Origin: an uncultured euryarchaeote
GTDB taxonomy: Archaea > Thermoplasmatota > Poseidoniia > Poseidoniales > Poseidoniaceae
Assembly (NCBI GenBank): GCA_937892945.1
Contig: CALBIL010000015.1
Location: 1-37,046 of the forward strand
Length of the DNA: 37,046 nucleotides
Direction: 5' to 3'
The translations under genes were made by a program, and so were the position numbers. The notes under the pieces were generated by a model. That model did no database searches. It was not told the origin of the DNA and saw only the letters and a program-made list of their open reading frames with translations. Shown in pieces: positions 1 through 9,700 of this stretch (within the stretch, counting starts at the first letter, position 1; the number at the start of each line of letters is the position of its first letter).

Positions 1-3000
1 TGGTGGGCACTTGAAGAAACTTCTTCATCATTCAAATTACATTCCTTTTCTCTCGACTTAACACAACATTCGGTGACAAATCTCTCTGTTGACATGCCGT
101 CGACAGTCCTCTCGACCCAGTTATATTTTGATGAGTACCTCTATTTGGAAATTGAAAGTCTTCTTTCCTCTTCCCGTTATCGTTCGTCCATTTCCAATAT
201 CTCGTTTACTGCGTTCGAAAATACTTCTCAGTGGCCGATGGTACCAACCTTTTCTGCACATATTCCCCTTCATCCCTCCTGTGATGGTCGTGCTTCAGTT
301 ACTGAATCACAAAACGGGCACCACTGGTGCACAGTTCCGAACGGTCTCATCCGATGGGATTCTGAAAATGGGCCGATTGAAACACTCCGAATACCAATTG
401 TTTCAACTGCGGGTGGACTCGGCGTTCTACCGCAATTGTTCTTGGCGTTTGGAGGTGAACAATCACCGCTTGTTGTCAATGAAGGTGAAGTGCTTTTCAG
501 CCAACGCCTCAACGAACTCGGTTTGTCTGAACAAGAAAGTGAAGTTTGGGTGAAAGGGCTCATACCCTATGCTTTTGGTGATGATACCGCATATCGTTTG
601 AACTTCTCCGGGACGTATGGTGATCTTGAAGGAATGGAAAGCCTTTCAGAACTTGATGCGGTGATTCTCGGACTCGTAGCATTAACCGATGGAGAACTGT
701 TAGCTTCTGCAGGTGAAGACGAGCGTTCAATGGTTGTTGTTTCAGTGGCTGGTCAATGGAATGATTCAGTGGCCTCTTCGCTGACCTCTTGGCTCGATGA
801 TGAATCGAATACATCAGATGCAAATCTGAATGTCCGAGCAGTTAAGGTAGAAGCAGCCGCAATTGCTGCGGAATCCTCCGGCATTCTTGCGGCTATGTTC
901 TTAGTTTTTGGAACGTTCACGATTGCAGCAGGCATACTCCTTGTGCTCACCATTGTTATGATGTTAGCCGAAGCAAGGCGTTCAGAACTTGGCACAATGC
1001 GTGCTTTAGGAGTCACGCAGTCTGATGCTCGAGCCCTTGCTGTTCAAGAAGGAATCATTCTCTCTGCCTTGGCAAGTCTCTTGGGGGCAATTGCTGGATT
1101 AATTCTCGCTTGGTTCATCAGTATTGGATTCGATACACTGTTTTCATCCGTAGGTTCGAACCAATTCACCTTTGCTTGGGAATGGACTTCTTTGTTCTCT
1201 GGTGCAGTTTGGGGCTTCCTGCTCGCCATACTTACGCTCTGGGGTTCCGCATTTTGGACTTCGAAGTTGAATATAATTCTGGCACTTAAGGGTGGCCGAA
1301 TCCCTCGCTCTGAAGGAATCCCTTGGTTTCTTCTCCTCCTTCAGATCGTTGCTCTAGGGGGTGGTATGCTTTCTCTTCTTATTTTGCTCGTTCTTGGAAC
1401 TGATTCCGGTGTTGCTTATTTCTTATGGATGGTTGCAGGCGTTTGTGCCATCATCACTCTTGTTCCGTTCTTTACCTGGGAGCTACCAGTCTTCTTGCGA
1501 TTGAAGAATGACTTTTGGCAACGCCTTTGGAGAAATGCAAGTCGCAATACTTTGGCCATGCTTGGAACGATGTTGCTGATTTGGACCGTTGGATTTTCAT
1601 CACTCGATCCAATTCGAAAAGGAATGGAGCCAGATGAACTTTCATTCATTGTACTCGGATTAGTGGAAGTGTTTGCTGGTGTTCTTTTATTGACCAGTGC
1701 TGCTCCACTACTTGTGAAGCGATTCGGCAAATCGAAAATATTAACTCGGCGTTGGGGCCCAGTATTGCCGGTCTCACTCGCCTATCCTCTCGCCACACCT
1801 GTTCGTACTGCAGTCGTAATGGGTATGTTTTCAATCACCGTATTTTCTGTGATTGTCTTGGGCGGTTATGCAGAACAGTTTGATAATTATACGAGTTCCT
1901 TTGTCGAAGATGCCGAAGGTGATTATGAATTATTATTGACTGGTTCACGCTCCAGTCCAATCGAATTATCTGAAAATATCTCGGAATGGAACCTCTCTTC
2001 AAATCTTGAGTATCAAATTGATTCGGTTGCTCGTGTACATCGTGGAGAAGTGTTCCTCGAGGATGGAGATGGCGAACGAATGCCCTATGTTGTTCGAGGT
2101 TTTGATGACGCTTTTGCCCAACACGGTGGTTTGCCTCTTTACACATGGGATTCTTCCCTGGGTGCTGATGAATTCGAAGTGTGGAATGTGGTCTCTTCCC
2201 GTGACGATCTGGTCTTACTTGATGCCTCCTTTGGCCTCGAATCAAGTACCGATGGCAGCGGCATTTCAACCTTAAGTTTTTCAATTGGAGAATCAATTTC
2301 GCTAATTGATATTTCGAACCCTGGGAATACGCGTTCAGTGAAGGTAGCAGGCTTTCTTGAACAATCCTCATATTTGTTTTCAGCAGGGGTTTGGATGAAC
2401 GATGAACTCGTCATCGATCAGTTTGATGGGCGCCTCACTCGCATGTATGTGAGTGTCTCAGATGATGCACAGCCGTCAACTTCTTTTCAAGACAATACGG
2501 TGAGTGCTTTCTCTCCTACGGGTAAGAGTAAAGATGTCCGAATGTCTGCTGCTGAATTAGAGTCGGAACTTTCACCATTACTCAACGCCAAAGGTGTGCA
2601 AGTCTCGGTTATTTCTGACGAAGTCATGTTGCTTCAAACATTAGTACTTGCATTGCTTGGAATTTTTGAAGGCTATCTTGCGTTGGGTCTCATCGTTGGT
2701 ATTGCTGGAATTGGTGTCGTAACAGTGCGTTCGGTTTCCGAGCGTACCAAATCTATCGGTATTCTACGTGCTTTGGGGTATCGAAAGAACATGGTACTTC
2801 TTTCCTTTTTTATTGAAGTATCATGGGTAAGTGTCTTGGGGATGTTGAATGGAATTGTTGTCGCTGTTGGCTTCCATCGAGCCTTGTATAATGCTTTTTG
2901 GAAAGATCAAGGAGCGAGTTTCACTCTTCCACTTGAATCAATATTCATGGTGTTCTTCGGAGGGTGGGTGCTTGTGCTCTTGGTCACTTTTGTTCCGATT

Positions 3001-3048
3001 CAGAAGGCCGCTCGAATTCCAGCATCGGCTGCATTGCGAGAATCATGA
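1..3048 (+). CDS. ABC transporter permease, FtsX/MacB type (5' partial)
   Basis: Membrane subunit of an ABC exporter of the FtsX/MacB/LolE class, which moves lipoproteins, peptides or other envelope substrates using a separate ATPase not seen here. The frame is open from base 1 with no stop, so the gene continues beyond the left edge; the GTG at 73 is probably not the real start. An extracellular domain (to about base 860) precedes a first FtsX block (about 880-1150) with the typical cytoplasmic stretch ARRSELGTMRALGVT. More membrane segments follow (about 1320-1740). A second extracellular domain (about 1860-2600) leads to a second FtsX block (2620-3020) with the matching stretch SERTKSIGILRALGYR. 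The duplicated FtsX layout is typical of a long archaeal or bacterial permease with two extracytoplasmic domains. A hairpin terminator follows 115 bases after the stop. Substrate unknown; the neighbouring surface-protein genes suggest envelope work, which is inference. Confidence 0.88.
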   Translation, partial: WWALEETSSSFKLHSFSLDLTQHSVTNLSVDMPSTVLSTQLYFDEYLYLEIESLLSSSRYRSSISNISFTAFENTSQWPMVPTFSAHIPLHPSCDGRASVTESQNGHHWCTVPNGLIRWDSENGPIETLRIPIVSTAGGLGVLPQLFLAFGGEQSPLVVNEGEVLFSQRLNELGLSEQESEVWVKGLIPYAFGDDTAYRLNFSGTYGDLEGMESLSELDAVILGLVALTDGELLASAGEDERSMVVVSVAGQWNDSVASSLTSWLDDESNTSDANLNVRAVKVEAAAIAAESSGILAAMFLVFGTFTIAAGILLVLTIVMMLAEARRSELGTMRALGVTQSDARALAVQEGIILSALASLLGAIAGLILAWFISIGFDTLFSSVGSNQFTFAWEWTSLFSGAVWGFLLAILTLWGSAFWTSKLNIILALKGGRIPRSEGIPWFLLLLQIVALGGGMLSLLILLVLGTDSGVAYFLWMVAGVCAIITLVPFFTWELPVFLRLKNDFWQRLWRNASRNTLAMLGTMLLIWTVGFSSLDPIRKGMEPDELSFIVLGLVEVFAGVLLLTSAAPLLVKRFGKSKILTRRWGPVLPVSLAYPLATPVRTAVVMGMFSITVFSVIVLGGYAEQFDNYTSSFVEDAEGDYELLLTGSRSSPIELSENISEWNLSSNLEYQIDSVARVHRGEVFLEDGDGERMPYVVRGFDDAFAQHGGLPLYTWDSSLGADEFEVWNVVSSRDDLVLLDASFGLESSTDGSGISTLSFSIGESISLIDISNPGNTRSVKVAGFLEQSSYLFSAGVWMNDELVIDQFDGRLTRMYVSVSDDAQPSTSFQDNTVSAFSPTGKSKDVRMSAAELESELSPLLNAKGVQVSVISDEVMLLQTLVLALLGIFEGYLALGLIVGIAGIGVVTVRSVSERTKSIGILRALGYRKNMVLLSFFIEVSWVSVLGMLNGIVVAVGFHRALYNAFWKDQGASFTLPLESIFMVFFGGWVLVLLVTFVPIQKAARIPASAALRES

Positions 3049-3082
3049 AGAGTGTAATTTTTGCAATGGGATGGCAAATTTT

Positions 3083-3100
3083 AATATTTTTCCAAATATT
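3083..3100. repeat. AT-only perfect inverted repeat
   Basis: Seven-base arms (aatattt and aaatatt) around a four-base spacer, in the intergenic region after the permease gene. It could be a weak hairpin or a protein-binding palindrome. It lies about 35 bases past the permease stop and about 190 bases before the next start codon. No function can be assigned from sequence alone. Confidence 0.4.
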
Positions 3101-3162
3101 GACTTAAGGGATGCCGTTTTTGACAGGACATACAAACCTCCCGAGCCAATTACGCTGTAAAC

Positions 3163-3187
3163 GGGCCACTGAACGGCCCATTTTTTC
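3163..3187 (+). terminator. Hairpin terminator after the ABC permease gene
   Basis: A perfect five-base GC stem (gggcc/ggccc) with a seven-base loop is followed one base later by a run of six T. It lies between the permease stop and the TATA box of the next gene, so it should separate the two transcription units. Confidence 0.7.
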
Positions 3188-3236
3188 GAAATTCTGTGGA
3201 TGATGTGTATTTCCAACCATTTCGTGCACTCCTATA

Positions 3237-3245
3237 CTATAAATA
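3237..3245 (+). promoter_or_regulatory. TATA box of the 1013-residue surface-protein gene
   Basis: The sequence ctataaata fits the archaeal TATA box well. It lies 46 bases before the ATG at 3292. With start of transcription about 25 bases downstream, the leader would be about 20-25 bases and carry the ggaggt ribosome site. The same layout is seen before the giant gene. Confidence 0.65.
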
Positions 3246-3291
3246 CGACCAATTCCGTAGAGAGAATTACCGAACCATCGGAGGTATAGAT

Positions 3292-6200
3292 ATGCGAAAG
3301 ATAACCCCTATGATACTCGTCACCTTGATGCTTGTGAGTGCGCTCTCAAGTTTTGATTTTGCCGAACTAGAAGAAACTGAAGTAATTGAAGACGCAGGTG
3401 CCCGTGCGGGTGCTGATGCAGAATTGGTTGCTATCACAAACCCGAAAGAAACTGTTTGCCCTACTGGTGCTGCATGCCGCAATGTTTTGAAAGTTGGAGA
3501 TGTAACTCAATTCTCTGCTTATATTCAAAATTCCGGCGATGCTGATATCAGTGAGATGTCTTACAGTGTAACTGTATACCTTTCTGATGCGGCTGGAAAT
3601 CCAAGTTTGGTGGCTAAAGATTCTTCTGGTGCTGATTTGACCTGGACGAACAATGATGTCATTTGCGCATCCGCTGGTATTTGTGACTTTACGTCACTTG
3701 CAGCCGGTAGCGTCCTTGGAGGCGGAAAGCACACCATGTCCGTTGCAGGAAGCCCAATCTCTTGGACTCCTGCAAAAGGATTGTACGTGATTGAAATGGT
3801 CCTTACTGCAGGTTCTGATACCGATGTTGGCAACGACGCTCAACAAGTCTATGTGAGTGTTGAAGACTGGTATGATATCGAACTCGATCTCACTTGGGAT
3901 TCAGGCAATGATGTCGAAAGTGGTGCAGGTACCAAGGATTGGACACTTACTGTTACTGCAAACGGTTCCGATACCTTTGACCCTCGTGAAGTACAAGTTC
4001 GCCTTCAATCTGTAGGCGACGTATCCGCTGCACAAGATACTGCTGGAAACTCAATTGACAGTTCGACCACCAATATCTACACTGCTGGAGTCTTAACCAC
4101 CGTTGAGACTTTTCAGAATGTTTCAACAGAACCTCCAACCATTGACTCAAATCCACGAAATGTCCTCTCAACATGGACACTTACCGGCAGTCTTTCTGTC
4201 GATGTGGCTAATTCTGATGATGCCTCCTATGGAATGAGGGCATCATTAGTGGATTACACGCAATACGGCCAATGGTCGAGTTGTGTTTACACAGATACTG
4301 AAAACGTAACCTACGACAACTTCTGTGAGGAATCAACCACGGAGGATGCATACCCTTCGACTGATACTTCTACCATTGAAGGATTCGCAACAGTCTTTAA
4401 TGACATCAGAATCTCACAAATGTCCATTGTTCAAGGCTACGAATCTGACGGGTCTGGTACAGGGACTTCGGTAGTCTCTGATGCCGATGATGCAGATCTC
4501 AACGTCGGTGCATCATATTTACATGTAGAGGTTGAACACCGAGGTAGTGAGATGACTTCAAGCTATAACTGGTCAGTCGATTTCACAATAACCGATTCAT
4601 CGGGTGTAGTTAATTCTACGAACGGTGTCACCACCTGTGATTCAGTCGAACCTACATACTCAGTTTATGGTCCACTTGGAGTCGTACAAGGTGCGAGTCT
4701 TCAAGCCTATGCCTGTGTATTGGTGTTCCTCGACATGGATGGTGAATACACCTTCACTGCTAGCCTTGTCAATGATTCCAAGATGACTGATGCAAAACCT
4801 TCGAACAACGACCGAAGTATGACGTTGAATGTTCGGAACAACGCCCCATTGATCACCTCCCTCGAGTTAGAGAACGAGGATGATTTGTACATCGGGCAAG
4901 AAGATCTGATTACATTGGGAGTGCAAGTTTTCGATGTTGACGACCCATCCGGAACCAATCTTCAAATTGAATGGACCTATGCTGGAAACGCTCTTCAAGG
5001 CTGCGAACGTGCCATTATGCAAGTGAGTTGTACTTTCATCCTTCTCGAGACCTATGTCCTCAACTTCCCAGTTTCAGTGACCGTCTTCGACGCTCATGGC
5101 GGAGAAACAAGCAAGGAAATCATGCTCCAAGTCTGGAATGATGGTAGTACTTCTGCCTCAACTGAAAGTGGCTTGGTTTTGAGTTATTCTCTGTTCTACT
5201 GGGCTGCCTCACCGTTCACTCTTACAGCTGCCGACGGTGCTGCAATTACTGGAGAAACTCTTCCAGGGTATACTGGAACCTACGACTCAGTCGGTGTAAT
5301 TGATTACTCTCCATCGACGACCTACTCTGCAAACGATGTCTTGACACAATCTCTTAATGTTCAATTCGACAAGAGTACTGGGGCAACTTCCCTTTGGTAT
5401 GTGAACGGAGCAACCTGGACCTTGATCAGCGACGCATCAACTGATGTCGACGCTACAACAGGAATGTTCTCGTACACCTTACCTGATAACAGCCCAGTCC
5501 TTTCAAGCGGAATGATGGTGCTCATGGGCGGTTCTTTGGCGCAGGCTGAAGCACCTTCTGCAAGTATTACCGGATTTAACGCAGCGGCTGGAAAGGCCGG
5601 TGCTATCCTGCTCAACTGGAATGTTGAAGGAACCATGCTCGGTGGCGATAGTATTGATGTTACCATCTGTGAAGCAATTAACTGCACAACTGCATTTGAG
5701 ACCGGACTCGGAGTTGGGAACACAACATACACCTACTCTGGACAAAACACTGTTCACGACGTGAACTACACAGTACTCGTTGCAGTTTGTAACGAAGTCG
5801 GATGCAGTTCCCCCGTTGGCACTGGCTTTGTCATTGCAGACAGTGCAGTTGACGGTGGTGCAGCAGCAACAGATTTGACCATCGCAGCTGCAGGAACCAC
5901 TTGGACTGTTTCTTGGACCGCTTCAGGCGACCAAGGCGATGTCGCATCATGGAAGGTCTGCTATAACCGTGGAACGTTCACTGCTGCCCAAATTGATGAA
6001 GTATCATGTGTTGATGCTACAGGAACTTCGGTTGATATCGATACTTCTACCTGGTCTGCTGGTACATACACGTACCACTTCACAGCCGTTCCAGTTGACG
6101 CTCTAGGTAACTCTTTTGCCGCAGGCGCAATGAACAGTATCGATTACCAACGGGATGCGGACAACACCAATGTCGATGACGGAACAGTTGTCGTCGGAGA

Positions 6201-6333
6201 TGATGTTGCATCAGGTGTCCCTACATGGACATGGGGCGTCATTGCTGGCGTCGTAGTTATTGCTTTCATCGCCGGTGCTTTCATCCTCTCTCGTGGAGGA
6301 TCTGGTGATGAAGGAAAAGATTGGGATTACTGA
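3292..6333 (+). CDS. Secreted, membrane-anchored surface protein with Ig/FN3-like domains
   Basis: Predicted cell-surface protein of 1013 residues. I place the start at the ATG at 3292 because a ggaggt ribosome site sits seven bases before it and a signal peptide begins there (MRKITPMILVTLMLVSALSS); the frame is open 32 codons further upstream but the TATA box lies in that stretch. After the signal peptide comes an acidic, Thr/Ser/Asp-rich extracellular part made of beta-sandwich domains. The early part resembles CARDB-like domains, the middle contains an Ig-like stretch around 'NNAPLITSLELENED', and two FN3-like domains lie near the C-terminus (about bases 5550-6150). Paired Cys residues (CPTGAAC, CASAGIC) suggest disulfides. 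A single membrane helix (GVIAGVVVIAFIAGAFIL) and a short charged tail end the protein. It probably binds or coats something outside the cell; no enzyme motif is visible. Its own promoter and two hairpins after the stop suggest a single-gene unit. Confidence 0.85.
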   Translation: MRKITPMILVTLMLVSALSSFDFAELEETEVIEDAGARAGADAELVAITNPKETVCPTGAACRNVLKVGDVTQFSAYIQNSGDADISEMSYSVTVYLSDAAGNPSLVAKDSSGADLTWTNNDVICASAGICDFTSLAAGSVLGGGKHTMSVAGSPISWTPAKGLYVIEMVLTAGSDTDVGNDAQQVYVSVEDWYDIELDLTWDSGNDVESGAGTKDWTLTVTANGSDTFDPREVQVRLQSVGDVSAAQDTAGNSIDSSTTNIYTAGVLTTVETFQNVSTEPPTIDSNPRNVLSTWTLTGSLSVDVANSDDASYGMRASLVDYTQYGQWSSCVYTDTENVTYDNFCEESTTEDAYPSTDTSTIEGFATVFNDIRISQMSIVQGYESDGSGTGTSVVSDADDADLNVGASYLHVEVEHRGSEMTSSYNWSVDFTITDSSGVVNSTNGVTTCDSVEPTYSVYGPLGVVQGASLQAYACVLVFLDMDGEYTFTASLVNDSKMTDAKPSNNDRSMTLNVRNNAPLITSLELENEDDLYIGQEDLITLGVQVFDVDDPSGTNLQIEWTYAGNALQGCERAIMQVSCTFILLETYVLNFPVSVTVFDAHGGETSKEIMLQVWNDGSTSASTESGLVLSYSLFYWAASPFTLTAADGAAITGETLPGYTGTYDSVGVIDYSPSTTYSANDVLTQSLNVQFDKSTGATSLWYVNGATWTLISDASTDVDATTGMFSYTLPDNSPVLSSGMMVLMGGSLAQAEAPSASITGFNAAAGKAGAILLNWNVEGTMLGGDSIDVTICEAINCTTAFETGLGVGNTTYTYSGQNTVHDVNYTVLVAVCNEVGCSSPVGTGFVIADSAVDGGAAATDLTIAAAGTTWTVSWTASGDQGDVASWKVCYNRGTFTAAQIDEVSCVDATGTSVDIDTSTWSAGTYTYHFTAVPVDALGNSFAAGAMNSIDYQRDADNTNVDDGTVVVGDDVASGVPTWTWGVIAGVVVIAFIAGAFILSRGGSGDEGKDWDY

Positions 6334-6360
6334 TTTCAATCTTTGACCTCTAAGCAATCA

Positions 6361-6377
6361 TCCCTCACCTCGAGGGA
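6361..6377 (+). repeat. Small hairpin preceding the main terminator
   Basis: Six-base arms tccctc and gaggga with a five-base loop, 27 bases after the stop of the 1013-residue surface protein. It has no T tract of its own and lies directly before the stronger hairpin at 6385, so it may stabilise the transcript end or help termination. Confidence 0.4.
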
Positions 6378-6384
6378 AGAGCCG

Positions 6385-6426
6385 CTGAGGGGGCTGTTTC
6401 GACGGCCCTCTCAGCCCCCTTTTTCT
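6385..6426 (+). terminator. Strong hairpin/T-tract terminator after the surface-protein gene
   Basis: A ten-base stem (ctgagggggc with gccctctcag, one G-U pair) and a ten-base loop are followed by a C run and a T-rich tract. This separates the 1013-residue gene from the giant gene. Confidence 0.8.
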
Positions 6427-6710
6427 TTCTCTCCTCATTTCTTTACTCTCTCTCCTTCTGAGTGCCCAAATCCCAATTGAATACTCATCGTTCATGCAGT
6501 TGTCTTGTGTTGCTTTGTTTTCGATTCAAATCTGCACGATCGTAAAATATCATCTCAAGAAATTCAATTCTTTCGACAAACGAATACTTCAGAATCGGCG
6601 CATTGTAATTTTTACAAATGGAATGTACCAGTTATTCGGCCGATGCCACTCAGCAACTCGTTTAGAGTCACATTTCCAATCACTGAAATCAAACAATTCG
6701 CACCCCAATC
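6427..6710. other. Non-coding spacer with polypyrimidine tract
   Basis: Intergenic DNA between the terminator of the 1013-residue surface gene and the TATA box of the giant gene. It starts with a nearly pure pyrimidine tract on the + strand (to about 6460) and is otherwise AT-rich. Short open frames here have no ribosome site and no protein-like composition, so I do not call a gene. I see no RNA gene or repeat array in it. Confidence 0.6.
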
Positions 6711-6719
6711 CCTATAAGG
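6711..6719 (+). promoter_or_regulatory. TATA box of the giant surface-protein gene
   Basis: The core ctataa lies 57 bases before the ATG at 6769 and is flanked by short mirror-complementary arms (ccct and aggg). A start of transcription about 25 bases downstream would leave a leader of about 26-30 bases containing the aaggtgat ribosome site. The spacing is much like that of the upstream surface gene. Confidence 0.55.
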
Positions 6720-6768
6720 GGAGCAAGGCGTGGGATGCTTTGCATACAATCCGTATGAAGGTGATGAC

Positions 6769-9700
6769 ATGTTGGGAATAACAAACAAAAATAAAAAATC
6801 TGTCTTTAACGGAATTGGCGTAGCACTGTTGTTGTGCGCATTGATGGCCCTAATGCCTATGGCTGGGTTTGTCGATAACAACGCAGGTGATGTGGAGTTT
6901 GTAAACACAAACGAAACAACGGAGAATGATTTCTTCGCTTTGCCAGATTCCAAGATCAAAGCAGTTGAATACGAAAATGAACCATCCGATGAATTAATCG
7001 GCATGAGAGACCAAACAAGCAAGACGTTCGTTCAAGAAGATGGCAAGTTCGTGCAATTAACGCACGATTCTCCAGTCCACTTCTTGGGTGATAACGGGGC
7101 CTGGGCAGACTTAGATCTGAACATCAAAGCCACAGCAAGCGGTTGGGAAGTAATGGATAACACCTATACGACCCAATTCGGTTCTGAGATGGCGTACGGT
7201 GTGGCAGTTCAAGTCAACCAATTTGTCGACCCAATCATCATTGGAATTAATCCAACGTTGATGACCATCGATGAAACTGGAACCGCGCCTCAACCATTCG
7301 AGGTCACTCCATCCAACGATGAAGTAACCGTCGGTGGGAACATGATTCGATATCCTGTTGCTGAAGGGTTCGCTATCGACTATGCAGTCGAGAACACACA
7401 GCTTAAGCAGAATCTCATAATTAGCGAGCGTCCGGTTCTTCAACCAAACGCAGCTTGGTTCGGTTTCTCTGAAATCATGCAAATTCCAACTGGATATGCT
7501 CTTTTCCTCGGAGAAGACATGCTCGGTGAGGAAATTACTCAAACTCAAGAAAACCTCGATATTCGAAACATTGAGACTGGTGAATTGCTCGCACAAATCC
7601 CATCTCCTCTTGTTGTTGAAGAAGGAGCAGACGAACCTTACATGGGCACTTACTTTATCCAAGTCTCTGGTTCACAAGTTCTCATTTCAACCGTAGTCGA
7701 ATCTGATTGGCTGTTGTCCGATGACCGAGTCTTCCCGCTTGCCATCGACCCGACAATCAAAGTTTACAGCGGTTCTGGCGGTTATTGCTACAAGTATTAC
7801 AATAATTGTTACTCTACTACCAGTCGTTACTTGTACACCTATTATGCACAACAAAGATACAACCCATTCAGTGCGTACACGTTTTCATCAACGAGCGCTT
7901 TGCCAACCGCTGCATCAGTTGACGCTATCAAAGTACATCAATTCTGGTCCTATAAGAGTGGTGCATCGACTACGAACGGAGTAAAAATGAGTGTTCTCGA
8001 AGATTGTGGATACAGCAATTTGGCACGTTACAGCTATACTGTTCCAACAGCATCTTGTTCCGGTGTCTTATCTACCACGAATTACAAATCACCCCCATTT
8101 TACAATACTAATGCTGCAAAAAGACTCATAATGTCACTTCATAACAGTGCTACCGTTGATTCATTCACCCCTGGTACTGGATGGAAGGTCGGAGAAATCT
8201 GCACCTCAGCCTCCACTTGTAGCGCCAGTACTGCTGCAGGATATGTCACTGCTGCTCAAAACAACACAGCAACTGTCGGAATCGGCCTTAAGTTCCCTAC
8301 GAACGCCTACATGTATTCGTATTCGGGTCACTCAGGATCATCAAACTCCTACATTGCAATTACCTATTCAGGTGGCATTGATGCCGACGCTCCAACTTCA
8401 GATTTCGTCCCATACTCCGGTGTAACATCTTACATTGAAGGTTCCCGAACTTTCTTCACAACATTGAGTGACCTCGCTGGAATTGACACGACCGCTGCCA
8501 ACAAGCCTACGCTCAACTATGCTCTCAACAATGGTTCATACTCGAGCGTTGGAGCAACCAGCATTGGAACATGTTCATCAACATCATCATCATGCAGATT
8601 CAGTGCAACAATCCCTACAATTTCTGCAGGGGATTACGTTGAGTATTATTGGAAGTTCCAAGATCTTAACGCTGGAAGCAACGGTGCAAATGTTGGATAC
8701 GATCCAGTACTAACTGGGACGCAAACAACACCTACGCCACACTTCTTCGCTGTGGAAGACATTGAAGACGCAGGCGATGACAGAATGCTGAAGGTATTAA
8801 TCACTGATGTTCACGCAGGAAGCTCTTACGCTCCAAAGAGTTCTCAACTAATTGACCGGCAAATGACACACTTTGACGGAAGCGACGAGTTTTACTTTGA
8901 ATTCGATGTTTCAACATGCGGAACTGGAAGTAATGCCTGCTTTTATGCATCATCTTACTACTTTTACAACAACTGGGTCCAACAACACACAACTGTTGCT
9001 GGTACTGGTTCGAATGGAATGGCAAGCAGTTCGCAACGCTCAAACTTGGATGAATTGCACAAAGATGACGGCGGATACCTCACAATCACTGCGAACAATG
9101 GGCCAGGAATGAACTTGCTCTTCCATTACGACGCAGGTGAAAATGCCTTCGCTATGGTTGGTATCGGAAGTACCCCCACCATCGATTCAAAACTCGCTGG
9201 TGGGACATCTGCTGCCAGTTCTTACAATTACGGCTACACTAATTCATTCAAGATTAATCTTGAATCTGACAGTGTAGCAACCGCAAATGGAGACGAAACA
9301 TACGGTGGAACCATGGGCAAGTTTGCTTTCGGTAACGGTACTGGCGGTGCTGGGACAAATGCGAATCGTCTTTGTGTAGCCTCGAACGGTTTCACGTACT
9401 TCATGCGCAGTGCATACTCTTGGCGTGACCAGTGTTCCGGTGCATACTATTACGCTGGAGCATACTCCGGCTCAACAACCTACGCTTGGGCTGGATGGGC
9501 CCTTGGAATGGGTTACTACGGCAGCATGGCTGGTTCAGGAGACGCCACCTACAAGATTGGCGGCGTCAAACCATTGCCTGATACCTTCGATCCAACAATC
9601 GATCACTCAGGACTTGCAGATTCACACAGCAAATCTCGATCAATCTCCGCAATTATGACTGATGCAGGCGATCCACCATCTGGACTCAATGTCAGTACAA

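Noticed and set aside
6730-6768. GTG start 13 codons upstream of the giant gene's ATG
   Set aside because: No ribosome site before it, and it falls at or before the expected start of transcription; the ATG at 6769 has an excellent site and begins the export signal.
6494-6781. Small + strand open frames in the spacer before the giant gene
   Set aside because: No ribosome site, unusual composition, and overlap with the promoter and start of the giant gene.
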